From: Promethearchaeia archaeon
GTDB lineage: Archaea > Asgardarchaeota > Lokiarchaeia > Sigyniarchaeales > SOKP01
NCBI GenBank assembly: GCA_029856125.1
Contig: JAHQWJ010000139.1
Coordinates: 19,037 to 83,036 of the forward strand
Reading direction: 5' to 3'
DNA length: 64,000 nt
The position numbers and the translations under genes were made by a program. A model generated the notes under the pieces. The model made no database searches. It was not told the origin of the DNA and saw only the letters and a program-made list of their open reading frames with translations. Below, in pieces: positions 53,629-62,642 of the stretch (the stretch's first letter is position 1; the number at the start of each line of letters is the position of its first letter).

Positions 53629-54558
53629 ATGGCGTATAATGAAAAAATTCTAAAAGATGATGTGTTGAGAGTATTTTTAATAGGATCAGGGGGACCTATC
53701 AACAATGAGGTAAGGGTTGCTCCATGCATCGCTGTTATTGCAGGCGGGGAGTTCTTTCTTGTTGATGTTGGACCTGGCACATACCGAATTGTCGATGTTA
53801 TGAGACTTCCTATACCACACTTAAGTAAAATTCTTCTTACGCACTTTCATTCAGACCACATAGGAGATCTTGGCGAGGCAAACATGATGTCGTGGGCTAA
53901 CGGAAGAACCAAGGCACTAGAAGTTTACGGTCCTGAAGGAGTTGAAAAAGTAGTTAACGGATTTATCATGGCATATGAACACGATACCGGTTATAGAATT
54001 GCCCATCATGGTAAGGATATAATGCTACCAGAAGCAGGCACACCAATAAGCAAAATCGTTAAATTCTCTGATCCTAAAGAAAGGATATTATGTTTTGAGA
54101 CAGATGGATTAAAAGTTTATGCCTTTCAAGTTGATCATTCTCCTGTAAAATCTGCTGTCGGTTATAGGATAGAATATAAGGGGAATGTAGTCGTAATAAC
54201 AGGAGATACGAAAAAAACCAATAACTTGGCAGAGCACTGCAAAGACGCCGATATCCTCTTCAGCGAAGCAATATCTTATGAAATGTTAAATAACATGATT
54301 GAGGGCCTAAAAAGAATTAATCTTACCAGATCTACTAAGATATTAAAAGACATTCAAGATTATCACATGGAACCAGTTGTTGCAGCAAGAATAGCAAAAG
54401 AAGCCGGCGTAAAAAAGCTTGTATACGTCCATATAACGCCTCCATTGACCAATAAAGCAACAGAAGAACTATATCTGAAAGGTGTCAGCGATATCTTTGA
54501 CGGAGAGATTATTTTAGGCAGAGATCGCATGAAATTCAAGTTAAAACCAAAAGAATAG
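53629..54558 (+). CDS. Metallo-beta-lactamase-fold hydrolase
   Basis: The metal motif is LLTHFHSDHIGDL (His72, His74, Asp76, His77). Later metal ligands are in FQVDHSPVKSA, VVITGDTKK and HITPPL. This order fits the RNase Z/arylsulfatase-like branch of MBL proteins, which use two zinc ions. The N-terminus (FLIGSGGPINNEVRVAPCIAV) is typical of that branch. At 309 residues it is complete. The substrate is unknown, but an ester or phosphodiester is likely. It is convergent with an SDR gene, 16 bp away. Confidence 0.92.
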   Translation: MAYNEKILKDDVLRVFLIGSGGPINNEVRVAPCIAVIAGGEFFLVDVGPGTYRIVDVMRLPIPHLSKILLTHFHSDHIGDLGEANMMSWANGRTKALEVYGPEGVEKVVNGFIMAYEHDTGYRIAHHGKDIMLPEAGTPISKIVKFSDPKERILCFETDGLKVYAFQVDHSPVKSAVGYRIEYKGNVVVITGDTKKTNNLAEHCKDADILFSEAISYEMLNNMIEGLKRINLTRSTKILKDIQDYHMEPVVAARIAKEAGVKKLVYVHITPPLTNKATEELYLKGVSDIFDGEIILGRDRMKFKLKPKE

Positions 54559-54574
54559 AATTTTTTCACTTTTT

Positions 54575-55402
54575 TTACCTAAAGAGTTTTGCTAACCCTA
54601 AAATTTCTTCTGTTTTCTTCCAGAGTGTTTTCTGAACTTCAATATCGTAAGTAATTTCTTTTGAGGATACTGAACGATTATTTACAAAATACTTTCCAGT
54701 TACTTTTTCTAATTCCGGAGCTGTAGCTGCGAAAACTAATGTCTTAGAACCCTCTGCTAGTGATAGACCCCCCGCTCCAAACGCAGTTCTCAATAGTTTA
54801 GTATTAATTACACCTGGATGAAGACAATTTACAGTTATATCTTGATTACAAAATTTTTTTGCAAGGAGATAAGTAAACATAATAAGCGCCGTTTTAGATT
54901 TTGCATATGCTTTAACAGCAGTATATTCCTTTTCTAATTGTAAATCCTCAGTATAAAGTTGATTAGATTGAACTCGCGAAACTACATTTACAATTCGACT
55001 CGATGTTCCCTTTTTCAGCAAATCGAGTAAAAGATTTGTAAGGAGAAAAGGAGCTACATAATTTATTGCAAAAGTTTCTTCTAATCCTTCTTGGTTAACT
55101 GTTCGTTCTGGTCTAATTATCCCCGCGTTATTTATTAACACATCCAATTTATCAAATCGCTTGTAAAGATCACTAACCATTTCTTTGATTTGACTGAAAG
55201 ATCCCAAATCAGCATAAACATAACTTAAATTATAACTATTGGTTACTTCTTCAATTTTCCTCATTGCTAACTCGGCTTTTTCTTGATTTCTTCCGTGCAC
55301 TATTACATGATTCCCAGATTTAGCAAGATCAATTGCCGTTTGATAGCCAATCCCATCTGTGGAACCCGTAATCAAAATAAATTTTTTCTCCATATTATTC
55401 AA
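54575..55402 (-). CDS. Short-chain dehydrogenase/reductase, retinol dehydrogenase-like
   Basis: The cofactor motif is ITGSTDGIGYQTAIDLAKSG, followed by VHGRNQEKAELAMRKI, DVLINNAGIIRPER and the catalytic Ser and Tyr-x-x-x-Lys (VSRVQS, YAKSKTAL). VNCLHPGVINTKL follows. The wide GxxxGIG loop and the sequence resemble the retinol/protochlorophyllide-type SDR group. A retinoid role would be interesting next to the heliorhodopsin 5 kb away, but this is speculation. At 275 residues it is complete. Confidence 0.9.
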   Translation of the reverse strand: MNNMEKKFILITGSTDGIGYQTAIDLAKSGNHVIVHGRNQEKAELAMRKIEEVTNSYNLSYVYADLGSFSQIKEMVSDLYKRFDKLDVLINNAGIIRPERTVNQEGLEETFAINYVAPFLLTNLLLDLLKKGTSSRIVNVVSRVQSNQLYTEDLQLEKEYTAVKAYAKSKTALIMFTYLLAKKFCNQDITVNCLHPGVINTKLLRTAFGAGGLSLAEGSKTLVFAATAPELEKVTGKYFVNNRSVSSKEITYDIEVQKTLWKKTEEILGLAKLFR

Positions 55403-55443
55403 CTATCTTTAACTCTTAGCTTTTTTTATTGAAATATAGGCTA

Positions 55444-56052
55444 TTATGATTCCAATTTTTTTCCAAAAATCCAATATTGATATTCTCCTCCTCTTTCCAA
55501 AACAGCTTCAGATATGATTGAGAATCCTGCTTCTTTTACGAGATTGAGAGTGGTTTTTGGACCGAAATTACTCCAAAACATTGGAACCCCAAAAAACCGG
55601 CTCGTTCCTTCTGATTCTGAGACCCCATTATTAATCATTAAAATACCACCAGGTTTCAATACTTCAAAAAATTTCTTAAATATTTCGAAGTGGTTTTCTT
55701 TAGGAACATGAAAGAGGGCATATACACTTACAATCCCATCAAAGGTTTTTTCATTAAAATTTAACTCATTCATATCCATTTTAATGAATTCAGCACTCGG
55801 CACATTCTTTCCCGCTAGATTTAACATTGTATCAGATAAATCAATCCCAGTTACTCTAATATCCTTTTCTATTAAAAATTTAGCTGTAGGAATACCCGCA
55901 CCACACCCCACATCTAATATATGAGCGTTTTCTGGGAGTAAAGATACAAATTCCTCCAGTTCATTATTGAACTTACTTAGATTCCTATGACTATAGTAAT
56001 CTTCAGCAATTCTATTATAACCTTTCTCTACTAATTTAGTTATTGCATCCAT
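55444..56052 (-). CDS. Class I SAM-dependent methyltransferase
   Basis: Motif I is AHILDVGCGAGIPTAKFL, followed by GIDLSDTMLNLAGK, MDMNELNFNEKTFDGIVSVYALFHV and LKPGGILMINNG. It opens with a KGYNRIAEDYYSHR segment and ends with a WIFGK strand. This is a standard UbiE/Methyltransf_11 type protein with unknown substrate. At 202 residues it is complete. It is upstream of the SDR on the same strand, with a 41-bp gap, so joint transcription is likely. Confidence 0.9.
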   Translation of the reverse strand: MDAITKLVEKGYNRIAEDYYSHRNLSKFNNELEEFVSLLPENAHILDVGCGAGIPTAKFLIEKDIRVTGIDLSDTMLNLAGKNVPSAEFIKMDMNELNFNEKTFDGIVSVYALFHVPKENHFEIFKKFFEVLKPGGILMINNGVSESEGTSRFFGVPMFWSNFGPKTTLNLVKEAGFSIISEAVLERGGEYQYWIFGKKLES

Positions 56053-56162
56053 ATTAATAATACAATAAATAAATCTTAAGTAGGCACTGTTAATATTTTA
56101 TTACTGAGAAGAGTTCTAAGCATTATAAAAGTTAATCCCTTATAGAAAAGGGTTTATAATTT

Positions 56163-56627
56163 TTAACAATGAATTTCTTTAATTTGTCCAAAATTCTCGA
56201 TTCTATCGTATTTCTTATTCTTGGATTGAAAATGAACTATAATATCAGAATTTTCGATTTCTGGCATCTCCTCAATAAGTTTCTTATCTCCATATTTAAA
56301 TGCTTGAAGTACGAGTGGCAAATGATAACAAAAGATTCTGTCTCGTAATCCCGCCCAACCAAAACAAAAACCTCCACTAACATGCATATAGATATGTAGC
56401 TCGTACTGATCATTATTCTTTTGCCATTCAGCTAACACCTCATCCCTCATAAAACGCGTATAAAGACTTGAAATTTGTTCAAAATCATAATCGGATCCTA
56501 TTGTAAGAAAAAGATCTCCCGTTGAATCAGAATGAGTTAATGTGTATTTGCGAGGTAATTTAAGGCTTACTTCATCAATCGAGTCTTTATAGACAACATG
56601 CAAATTATCAGGATTTAAATCTGTCAT
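56163..56627 (-). CDS. Staygreen-like protein
   Basis: The pattern is the staygreen domain: RKYTLTHSDSTGDLFLTIGS near residues 26-45, then FMRDEVLAEWQ, LHIYMHVSGGFCFGWAGLR, then the block FCYHLPLVLQAFKYGDKKLIEEMP. In plants the founding member (SGR) removes magnesium from chlorophyll a. Prokaryotic homologues exist without known pigment substrates, since this archaeon has no visible chlorophyll genes. At 154 residues it is the compact prokaryotic form. The call rests on pattern recognition. It stands alone. Confidence 0.8.
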   Translation of the reverse strand: MTDLNPDNLHVVYKDSIDEVSLKLPRKYTLTHSDSTGDLFLTIGSDYDFEQISSLYTRFMRDEVLAEWQKNNDQYELHIYMHVSGGFCFGWAGLRDRIFCYHLPLVLQAFKYGDKKLIEEMPEIENSDIIVHFQSKNKKYDRIENFGQIKEIHC

Positions 56628-56851
56628 GAATATGAATAAAGTAGGATAACAAGAAGTTTAAACCATTTTCTTATGAAATATTAAGTAATACTCTTTATAA
56701 TTGTAGCGGGATCTCGAATCTCACAGAGTATAGAATTATTTATTAAAAAGAAATGAATGTGTATTTTTTCCTAATTTTAAATTATCTTATATGAAATTAT
56801 TAAATTTTTTATTATCTCAAGCCTTATTACAGTAATTTCACCTATTTAACT

Positions 56852-58111
56852 ATGATTAAGATAAAATCTGAATATCAAAAACTAACTCCTCTTTGGATTG
56901 CGGTTTTCGTAGACATTCTTGGATTTAGTATTATTCTTCCGTTTTTACCTTTTTTTATTGTAGAATTCAATAGTTCCCCAGTAATAATTGGATTTCTTTT
57001 AAGTTCGAATGCTATTTTTGGTTTTTTCTTTGGACCAATACTCGGTAAATTGAGTGATAATTATGGGCGGAAACCAGTTATGTTGATTTCATTAGCAGGA
57101 ACCTTAGTAGGTTTTATTGTTTTGATACTTTCCAATAATATTTTACTCTTGTTTATTGCTAGAATTATAGATGGAGTATTTAGTGGTCAATTTCCAATAG
57201 CAAAAGCTATAATAGGTGATATAGTACCTCCAAAAGAACGACCAAAACAGATGACCAATATTGGAATAGCATTTGGTTTGGCATTCATAATAGGTCCTGC
57301 AATTGGTGGAATTTTATCTCCTTTCGGTCTTATTTGGCCTGGTATTCTTGCTTCCATTTTGACCGGATTCTCACTGGTTTACACTACAATCTATTTAGAA
57401 GAGAGCTTACCTAAAAAAATTCAATCAAAATGGCAAACTAGTCCCATAGAAAGTCGTGATTTGAAAAAGAATTCTGTTTCGATTTGGAAAAATAATAAAA
57501 CTGTAACACTTGTCATTCAGTATAGTTTTATTGCAATTACGGGAGGAATTCTTCAAACAACCTTTAGTATTTTTGCGGGTATTCGACTTGGATTAAGTCC
57601 ATTTATAGTAGGAATTCTATTGATGCTTTTAGGCATATTTCAAATTATTTTTAGGTTATTAGTATTCAATCGACTGAGAAAATCAATTGGAGACCCAATT
57701 ACTGCGCTCTTAGGATTAGGAACTTACATAGGTACATATATATTCTTCGGTATTGTAACTCAAGTTTGGGAATTAGTAATCTTATTGTTTTTTCTTAGTT
57801 TTGCTGGTTCCATATCTCAGGGTATCATAACTGGATTTATAAGTCGTTCTGTAGATAATCAAAATCAAGGTAAAATAATGGGTATTACTACTGGAATAGA
57901 TAATCTAACTCAAATAATAGGACCGATTGTAGGGGGAATCTTACTTAGTTTATCCGGTAATATTCCGTATGCACTAGTTTTGAGTTTATTAAGTGTTATA
58001 CCTTTTCTTATAGGGTTTCGAGTATTAAAATTCGGATATGACAATAGAGAAAAAAACCCCGAAATCGAGAATATGCCTAAAGAAGTTATAGAGACTGGAG
58101 TAATATTATAA
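56852..58111 (+). CDS. MFS drug/H+ antiporter-type transporter
   Basis: The 419-residue protein has 12 spans. TetA-type features are LTPLWIAVFVDILGFSIILP in span 1, GKLSDNYGRKPVMLISLAG after span 2, and GPAIGGILSPFG in span 5. The resemblance is to bacterial tetracycline/multidrug exporters of the DHA1 group. No regulator is linked. The substrate is unknown. It differs clearly from the paralogous pair at 17667 and 27177. Confidence 0.9.
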   Translation: MIKIKSEYQKLTPLWIAVFVDILGFSIILPFLPFFIVEFNSSPVIIGFLLSSNAIFGFFFGPILGKLSDNYGRKPVMLISLAGTLVGFIVLILSNNILLLFIARIIDGVFSGQFPIAKAIIGDIVPPKERPKQMTNIGIAFGLAFIIGPAIGGILSPFGLIWPGILASILTGFSLVYTTIYLEESLPKKIQSKWQTSPIESRDLKKNSVSIWKNNKTVTLVIQYSFIAITGGILQTTFSIFAGIRLGLSPFIVGILLMLLGIFQIIFRLLVFNRLRKSIGDPITALLGLGTYIGTYIFFGIVTQVWELVILLFFLSFAGSISQGIITGFISRSVDNQNQGKIMGITTGIDNLTQIIGPIVGGILLSLSGNIPYALVLSLLSVIPFLIGFRVLKFGYDNREKNPEIENMPKEVIETGVIL

Positions 58112-58241
58112 ATTTTCACCATTTCCTAATTCTTTTTTTACAAAATAAGCTATTAATCTTATAATTTTTATAGATTCAATTTAAGTTTCCAAAAATATTT
58201 TTTAGTAATAATAAAACAGCTTATCAACTTGTAAGGTTATT

Positions 58242-59264
58242 ATGATGAAATTGCCCCTCGAATCAATAACAAATTTGACCCCGAATCTTAAAATCTCTCG
58301 TGTCATTAATGGCATGTGGCAAGTTTCTGGAGCTCACGGTTATATAAATAAAGAGAAGGCAATAAAAAGCATGAATTTACATGTAGATAATGGGTTCATA
58401 ACGTGGGATTTAGCAGATCATTACGGACCCGCTGAAGATTTTGTTAAAATCTTTAGAGAACAGAGAGATAAAGAACAAAAAGACCCATCTCTCGAAGATA
58501 TGAACTTTTTTACCAAATGGGTGCCCCGACCACAAAAAATCACGAGAGACATAGTCTATAATGCTATTAATATTTCTAGAAGAAGAATGGGAATGAACTC
58601 TTTAGATATGCTTCAATTTCACTGGTGGGACTATCAAGATAAGAACTATCTTAAAGCTATGGCCTACTTAGATGATTTAAGAAAAGAAGGAATAATATCA
58701 ACATTAGGATTAACTAATTTTGACACAAAACATACTGAAGAATTTTTAAAAATGGGAATTAATATCGTTTCAAATCAAGTTCAATATTCCTTAATAGATA
58801 GGAGACCAGAACAACTTATGGCCCGCTTGTGTAAAAAATATAATCTAAAACTTCTTGCATATGGTACTTTATGTGGAGGATTATTATCGGAAAAATTTTT
58901 AAATCGATCAGAACCAGATGAAGATCAGCTCTATACAGCCTCACTATATAAATATAAAAATATGATAGATCGCTGGGGAGACTGGAAACTCTTTCAAGAA
59001 TTACTTAATACTCTAAAAAAGATTGCTTTAAAGTATAAGGTATCAATTGCGAATGTTGCTGTCCGTTACGTTCTAGAAAATCCGATTGTAGGCGGTGCTA
59101 TAATAGGCGTTCGTTTAGGAATTTCCGAGCATATCGAACAAAATTCTAGAATCTTTAAATTTTCTCTAAACCAAGACGATATTGAAGATATTAACCGAGT
59201 TTTATCTAAATCTAAGGATCTACTTCACATTATAGGAGATTGTGGAGATGAATATCGAAGATAA
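58242..59264 (+). CDS. Aldo/keto reductase
   Basis: The catalytic tetrad is Asp56 and Tyr61 (WDLADHYGPAED), Lys92 (FFTKWVP) and His127 (LQFHWWD). GLTNFDTKHTEEFL, NQVQYSLIDRR and GTLCGGLLSEKFL follow, and the C-terminus has the NADPH-binding VRYVLENPIVGGAIIGVRLG. The 340-residue length fits the family. It reduces aldehydes or ketones with NADPH. The true substrate is unknown. A second in-frame ATG directly follows the first, so the start is uncertain by one codon. Confidence 0.93.
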   Translation: MMKLPLESITNLTPNLKISRVINGMWQVSGAHGYINKEKAIKSMNLHVDNGFITWDLADHYGPAEDFVKIFREQRDKEQKDPSLEDMNFFTKWVPRPQKITRDIVYNAINISRRRMGMNSLDMLQFHWWDYQDKNYLKAMAYLDDLRKEGIISTLGLTNFDTKHTEEFLKMGINIVSNQVQYSLIDRRPEQLMARLCKKYNLKLLAYGTLCGGLLSEKFLNRSEPDEDQLYTASLYKYKNMIDRWGDWKLFQELLNTLKKIALKYKVSIANVAVRYVLENPIVGGAIIGVRLGISEHIEQNSRIFKFSLNQDDIEDINRVLSKSKDLLHIIGDCGDEYRR

Positions 59265-59416
59265 GCCTTTCCATCTTTATTATATTTTATAGATTTTTAC
59301 AAAATTCTGATTATATAAGATTAAATAAACCTTCTTCAATCGAATGTATCATTATACAAGCTTTTTAATAATTTATAAAAGTGTTATTTACTAAAAGAAA
59401 AAAAAGAGATGAAAAA

Positions 59417-59875
59417 ATGAAATTTCCTGATTTATCAGGTGATAATTTAGAAAAGAAGAAATACAATATACCCTACGATCTCGAGGGTGAACTTAATGTC
59501 TTAATTTTACCTTTTCAGCGTTGGCATCAAAACCTTGTAGATGAATGGAGCTTATTTTTAAATGACATTGAACGTTCAAACAATAATTTTCGATATTATG
59601 AGGTTCCAACTTTAAATTCGGCTTATAAGGTAATGAGATTTATGATTGATGGAGGAATGAGAGCCGGAATTCCTGATAGAAGCGTACGAGAGCGAACAAT
59701 TACACTCTACACAAATAAACCTCTATTTGAACACCATTTGGACATAAGATCTGAAAATACTATATATTTGTTTTTAATACGGAAAAACGGTGAAATTCTC
59801 TGGAGGAGCGAAGGAGAATATGAGTCACAAAAGGGGGAAAAGCTCTTAAAAGCGATTAAAAAGCTGAATGCTTAA
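59417..59875 (+). CDS. Thioredoxin-like-fold protein, unknown
   Basis: The start is set at the ATG at 59417 (MKFPDLSGDNLEKKK); upstream in-frame residues are A-rich. The 152-residue protein has KYNIPYDLEGELNVLILPFQ, RYYEVPTLNSAYKVMRFMID, GMRAGIPDRSVRERTITLYT and a closing IYLFLIRKNGEILWRSEGEY. The strand-helix order is like thioredoxin folds, but there is no CxxC. I recall similar plant/cyanobacterial proteins of unknown function. It stands alone. Confidence 0.65.
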   Translation: MKFPDLSGDNLEKKKYNIPYDLEGELNVLILPFQRWHQNLVDEWSLFLNDIERSNNNFRYYEVPTLNSAYKVMRFMIDGGMRAGIPDRSVRERTITLYTNKPLFEHHLDIRSENTIYLFLIRKNGEILWRSEGEYESQKGEKLLKAIKKLNA

Positions 59876-59890
59876 TTTCTTTTTTAGATA

Positions 59891-60592
59891 CTATGATAAC
59901 GAAAAATCTACAGCTGCTCTTAAATGAATTTTTAAAGTATCAAAAAGAGGAACTCTTACGTCTTGATGTTTTATTAAGATAGGGAGTTCAGTACATCCAA
60001 GAATTATCCCTTTTGCTCCATTTCTTATTAAGCTTTCAATTATCTCTAAGAACTTTTTCTTAGTTGATTCAAGGAATTTTCCATTGGCAAACTCTTGGTA
60101 AATCGCCTTATGGATGTAATCCCTTTCGATTTTATGAGGGATTATTGCATTTATTTCATACTTTTTCGTTAGTTTTTCAACATAAAAAGCACTTTCCATC
60201 GTAAATTTTGTGCCTAATAAGCCCACACTCTTAATATTCATAGATCTTATAGCCCTAGCGGTCTCATCTACCACATTTATGAGGGGAATTGAAATTTCTG
60301 CTTCAATTTCAGTAGCAATCTTATGCATTGTGTTAGAGCAGATAACGATTGCTTTACTTCCAGCTAATTCAAGTTTCTTACATATTATAATCATTAATTT
60401 TAAGAGTTGATTCCAGTTATCTTGGTTTTGTAACTGAAGAACTTCTTTAAAATTGACAGAATATAGTAGAATCTCTGCTGAATACCAATCCCCTAGCCTA
60501 TTTTTTACCATTTCATTAATAATACGATAGTAATCTATTGTATTCTCCCAACTCATACCCCCAATTAAACCTATTAACTTCAAAATTATCAA
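59891..60592 (-). CDS. Aspartate/glutamate racemase-family protein
   Basis: The opening KLIGLIGGMSWENTIDYYRI is the family signature. The two catalytic cysteines are Cys85 in IVICSNTMHK and a second in GIILGCTELPIL. At 233 residues it is complete, like YgeA-type amino-acid racemases. These enzymes interconvert D and L amino acids without PLP. The start is a TTG at 60592 or a second TTG three codons later. It follows the heliorhodopsin gene on the same strand, but a long T run lies between them. Confidence 0.92.
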   Translation of the reverse strand: MIILKLIGLIGGMSWENTIDYYRIINEMVKNRLGDWYSAEILLYSVNFKEVLQLQNQDNWNQLLKLMIIICKKLELAGSKAIVICSNTMHKIATEIEAEISIPLINVVDETARAIRSMNIKSVGLLGTKFTMESAFYVEKLTKKYEINAIIPHKIERDYIHKAIYQEFANGKFLESTKKKFLEIIESLIRNGAKGIILGCTELPILIKHQDVRVPLFDTLKIHLRAAVDFSLS

Positions 60593-60616
60593 TTCAAATT
60601 TTCAATTTAAATTTAT

Positions 60617-60629
60617 AAAAAAAAAAAAA
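60617..60629 (-). terminator. Oligo-T terminator candidate after the heliorhodopsin gene
   Basis: On the minus strand 13 consecutive T residues lie 15-27 bp after the heliorhodopsin stop codon. This fits archaeal termination and suggests that the racemase is transcribed separately. Confidence 0.55.
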
Positions 60630-60643
60630 TTAAAGGATTTAAA

Positions 60644-61456
60644 TTATGCTGGTTGTAATACTCCTGCAAATACTAACCATGCTAGAAGAGTTTTAGACCA
60701 CAAACTGAGTAGAATATATCCTCTTTCTCCATGCAAATAATCCTTCCATTTCCCAACTTTTTTATATTGAAGGATCATATTAATCGGGAAAGTATTGAAG
60801 AATAATATGTAAGATCCAAAAATCGCCCATACAAACCACGGAATCTCGGTAATATTACCGTTGCCAAATAGATATAGAAGAATTATTACCCATGGAATAA
60901 GACCTGCAAATGTTCCTATGTAAAATGCGGTCCATTTCGTTTTCTCAGTCGTTTGGTTATGAAGTTCCATCATCAAACCTAAAAGATTCATCGTAGCGTT
61001 GATACAGAAAATTAAAATTAAAGTGGAAAGATCGTAGACTCCGAAAAACCACGCAATTAAAACTATCATCAAGGAGGAACTTAAGGCGTATTCAAACCAT
61101 CTAAAGTAGTTAATTCTCTCTCCCAATTTTCTGTTATAGAAGTTGTTGACTTTGGGTAATACGATTAATAAATGAGCGATCGCTGAGAGAAGTAAAAACA
61201 TAGCAACCAGAGGACCAATAGGGACCGTCGTTAATTGAGTGTAATTAGGCACCAACCTTGGAGGTATTAAGAGATCGTTGTAATACAAGTAAGATGTAGT
61301 AATCGGTAGCTCAAAATCCCTTATTTGAGGTATTGTATAAGACATAATTATCATTATACTGGCTTGGATTAAGTGTAAAAATCCCATAATCAAGTTGAAT
61401 CGTCTTAAATAAGAGAAAGTTATTTTAGATTCTTTTTTTTCGTTCATATATTTCAC
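60644..61456 (-). CDS. Heliorhodopsin (retinal photosensory protein)
   Basis: The 270-residue, seven-span protein has the heliorhodopsin landmarks: Glu122 counter-ion in RWFEYALSSSLMIVLIAWFF (span 3), NATMNLLGLMMELHNQ, and FNTFPINMILQYKKVGKW. The retinal Lys255 is in LLSLWSKTLLAW (span 7). Heliorhodopsins have their N-terminus inside the cell, the reverse of type-1 rhodopsins, and absorb light without pumping protons; roles in signalling or transport are proposed. No retinal-forming gene (blh/brp) lies nearby. GTG 61456 and ATG 61447 are both possible starts. Confidence 0.95.
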   Translation of the reverse strand: MKYMNEKKESKITFSYLRRFNLIMGFLHLIQASIMIIMSYTIPQIRDFELPITTSYLYYNDLLIPPRLVPNYTQLTTVPIGPLVAMFLLLSAIAHLLIVLPKVNNFYNRKLGERINYFRWFEYALSSSLMIVLIAWFFGVYDLSTLILIFCINATMNLLGLMMELHNQTTEKTKWTAFYIGTFAGLIPWVIILLYLFGNGNITEIPWFVWAIFGSYILFFNTFPINMILQYKKVGKWKDYLHGERGYILLSLWSKTLLAWLVFAGVLQPA

Positions 61457-61674
61457 ATTTTTGTAAATTTTATTAGTTTTATATTTTTTTTACATAATAA
61501 AAAACTTCTTTAAATAATCTATAAAACTCTGCTTTATATTCAGAAAAAGTAAGAAACCGTCAGAGTGCCTTATTAACCATTATATTCCAATCTTTTTTAA
61601 TTCAATTCCTCACATTACCCACTGGTGTAATTTTCCAAATTTTTTAATCTTACCACAAATTTAGAACAATAATT

Positions 61675-61788
61675 ATGACAGATTTATTGTACAAAAAATG
61701 CGTTCCCTGTGAAGGCGGTATTCCACCTCTTTCTTCTTCAGAAAAATTTTTCAAGACCATGCTACCTGATAAGATAAATATCTCTTAA
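61675..61788 (+). pseudogene. Truncated pterin-4a-carbinolamine dehydratase remnant
   Basis: The 37-codon frame begins DLLYKKCVPCEGGIPPLSSS, the well-known N-terminus of pterin-4a-carbinolamine dehydratase (PCD/DCoH/PhhB), then stops at TAA. The rest of that protein (about 70 residues with the His-His-Pro site) is not found in any frame downstream. I read this as the remaining head of a lost gene. The rest of the 61457-61894 intergenic region is AT-rich and empty. Confidence 0.6.
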
Positions 61789-61894
61789 ATTAAGCATTTT
61801 GATTATAGTTTAAAGTATTAATGAATAAAATGAAAAGAATTGATTGATTATTGGTCTATAGTATTTTTTTATTGAAATAATCTAATTCTATATT

Positions 61895-62515
61895 ATGTTA
61901 TCAAAAAATTCAATTATAAAGTTAGATAAAACTCAAATCAAAACAGCAGGTGAAGTTTTGGGTCGCGCTTTACAGGATGATCCTGTTTCTGTTTATGATG
62001 TTCCTGACAAAGAGAAAAGGCACGCAGTAATGAAACATGTTTTTCAAATGACAAGCTGTTTGGGCGTTAAATACGGCGAGACACATACGACATCCCTCAA
62101 TTTTGAAGGCATAGCTGTATGGTTACCATATATTAATAAAAAATATAAGTTAATTGTCAACATAGGATGCTTGCTTAAAGCAAAAGTCTATAAAATGGGA
62201 CGTGAAGCTTCTAAGCGGATTAAACCTATTGAAGAACATAGCACTATCGTGCATCGGGAGTTTGCTCCTGGCGATCACTGGTACCTGCAAACGCTTGGTG
62301 TAGAACCCGCTCATCAAGGGAAAGGATATGGAAGTCTGCTGATGGAATATATGCTTGAAAAAATTGATAATAATCATCCTCTACCCGTATTTCTTGAAAC
62401 TTCTACCGAAATAAATGTGAAATTTTATAAACGGTTTGGATTTGAGGTAATGAAGGAAGGGATCATACCCGAAACTGATGTAGATCAGTGGTATCTCCTC
62501 CGTAGTGCCAAGTAA
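61895..62515 (+). CDS. GNAT-family N-acetyltransferase, paralogue of the one at 29217
   Basis: Motif A is LQTLGVEPAHQGKGYGSLLMEYML, followed by FLETSTEINVKFYKRFGFEV. The N-terminus (GIAVWLPYINKKYKL) matches the VAAWLPHDEF part of the 29217 protein, so both belong to one branch. At 206 residues it is complete with an ATG start. The acceptor is unknown. It stands alone before the third member of the small protein family. Confidence 0.9.
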   Translation: MLSKNSIIKLDKTQIKTAGEVLGRALQDDPVSVYDVPDKEKRHAVMKHVFQMTSCLGVKYGETHTTSLNFEGIAVWLPYINKKYKLIVNIGCLLKAKVYKMGREASKRIKPIEEHSTIVHREFAPGDHWYLQTLGVEPAHQGKGYGSLLMEYMLEKIDNNHPLPVFLETSTEINVKFYKRFGFEVMKEGIIPETDVDQWYLLRSAK

Positions 62516-62642
62516 TTCAATATTATTGCACTTAATATCGTAAAAGTTTTATACAAAATTGTCTTAAATCACTTAACGAAATCTAACTAAAATTATCAAA
62601 TTCGTAATTTTATCCGATAAATAAGAAAAGGAGGTAGAACTA

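Noticed and set aside
54363..54569. Minus-strand open frame over the end of the MBL hydrolase
   Set aside because: Antisense of a clear gene and without a ribosome-binding site or family pattern.
54575..61456. A retinoid pathway cluster made of the retinol-dehydrogenase-like SDR and the heliorhodopsin
   Set aside because: The genes are 5 kb apart with unrelated genes between, SDR substrate cannot be read from sequence, and no carotenoid cleavage gene is present.
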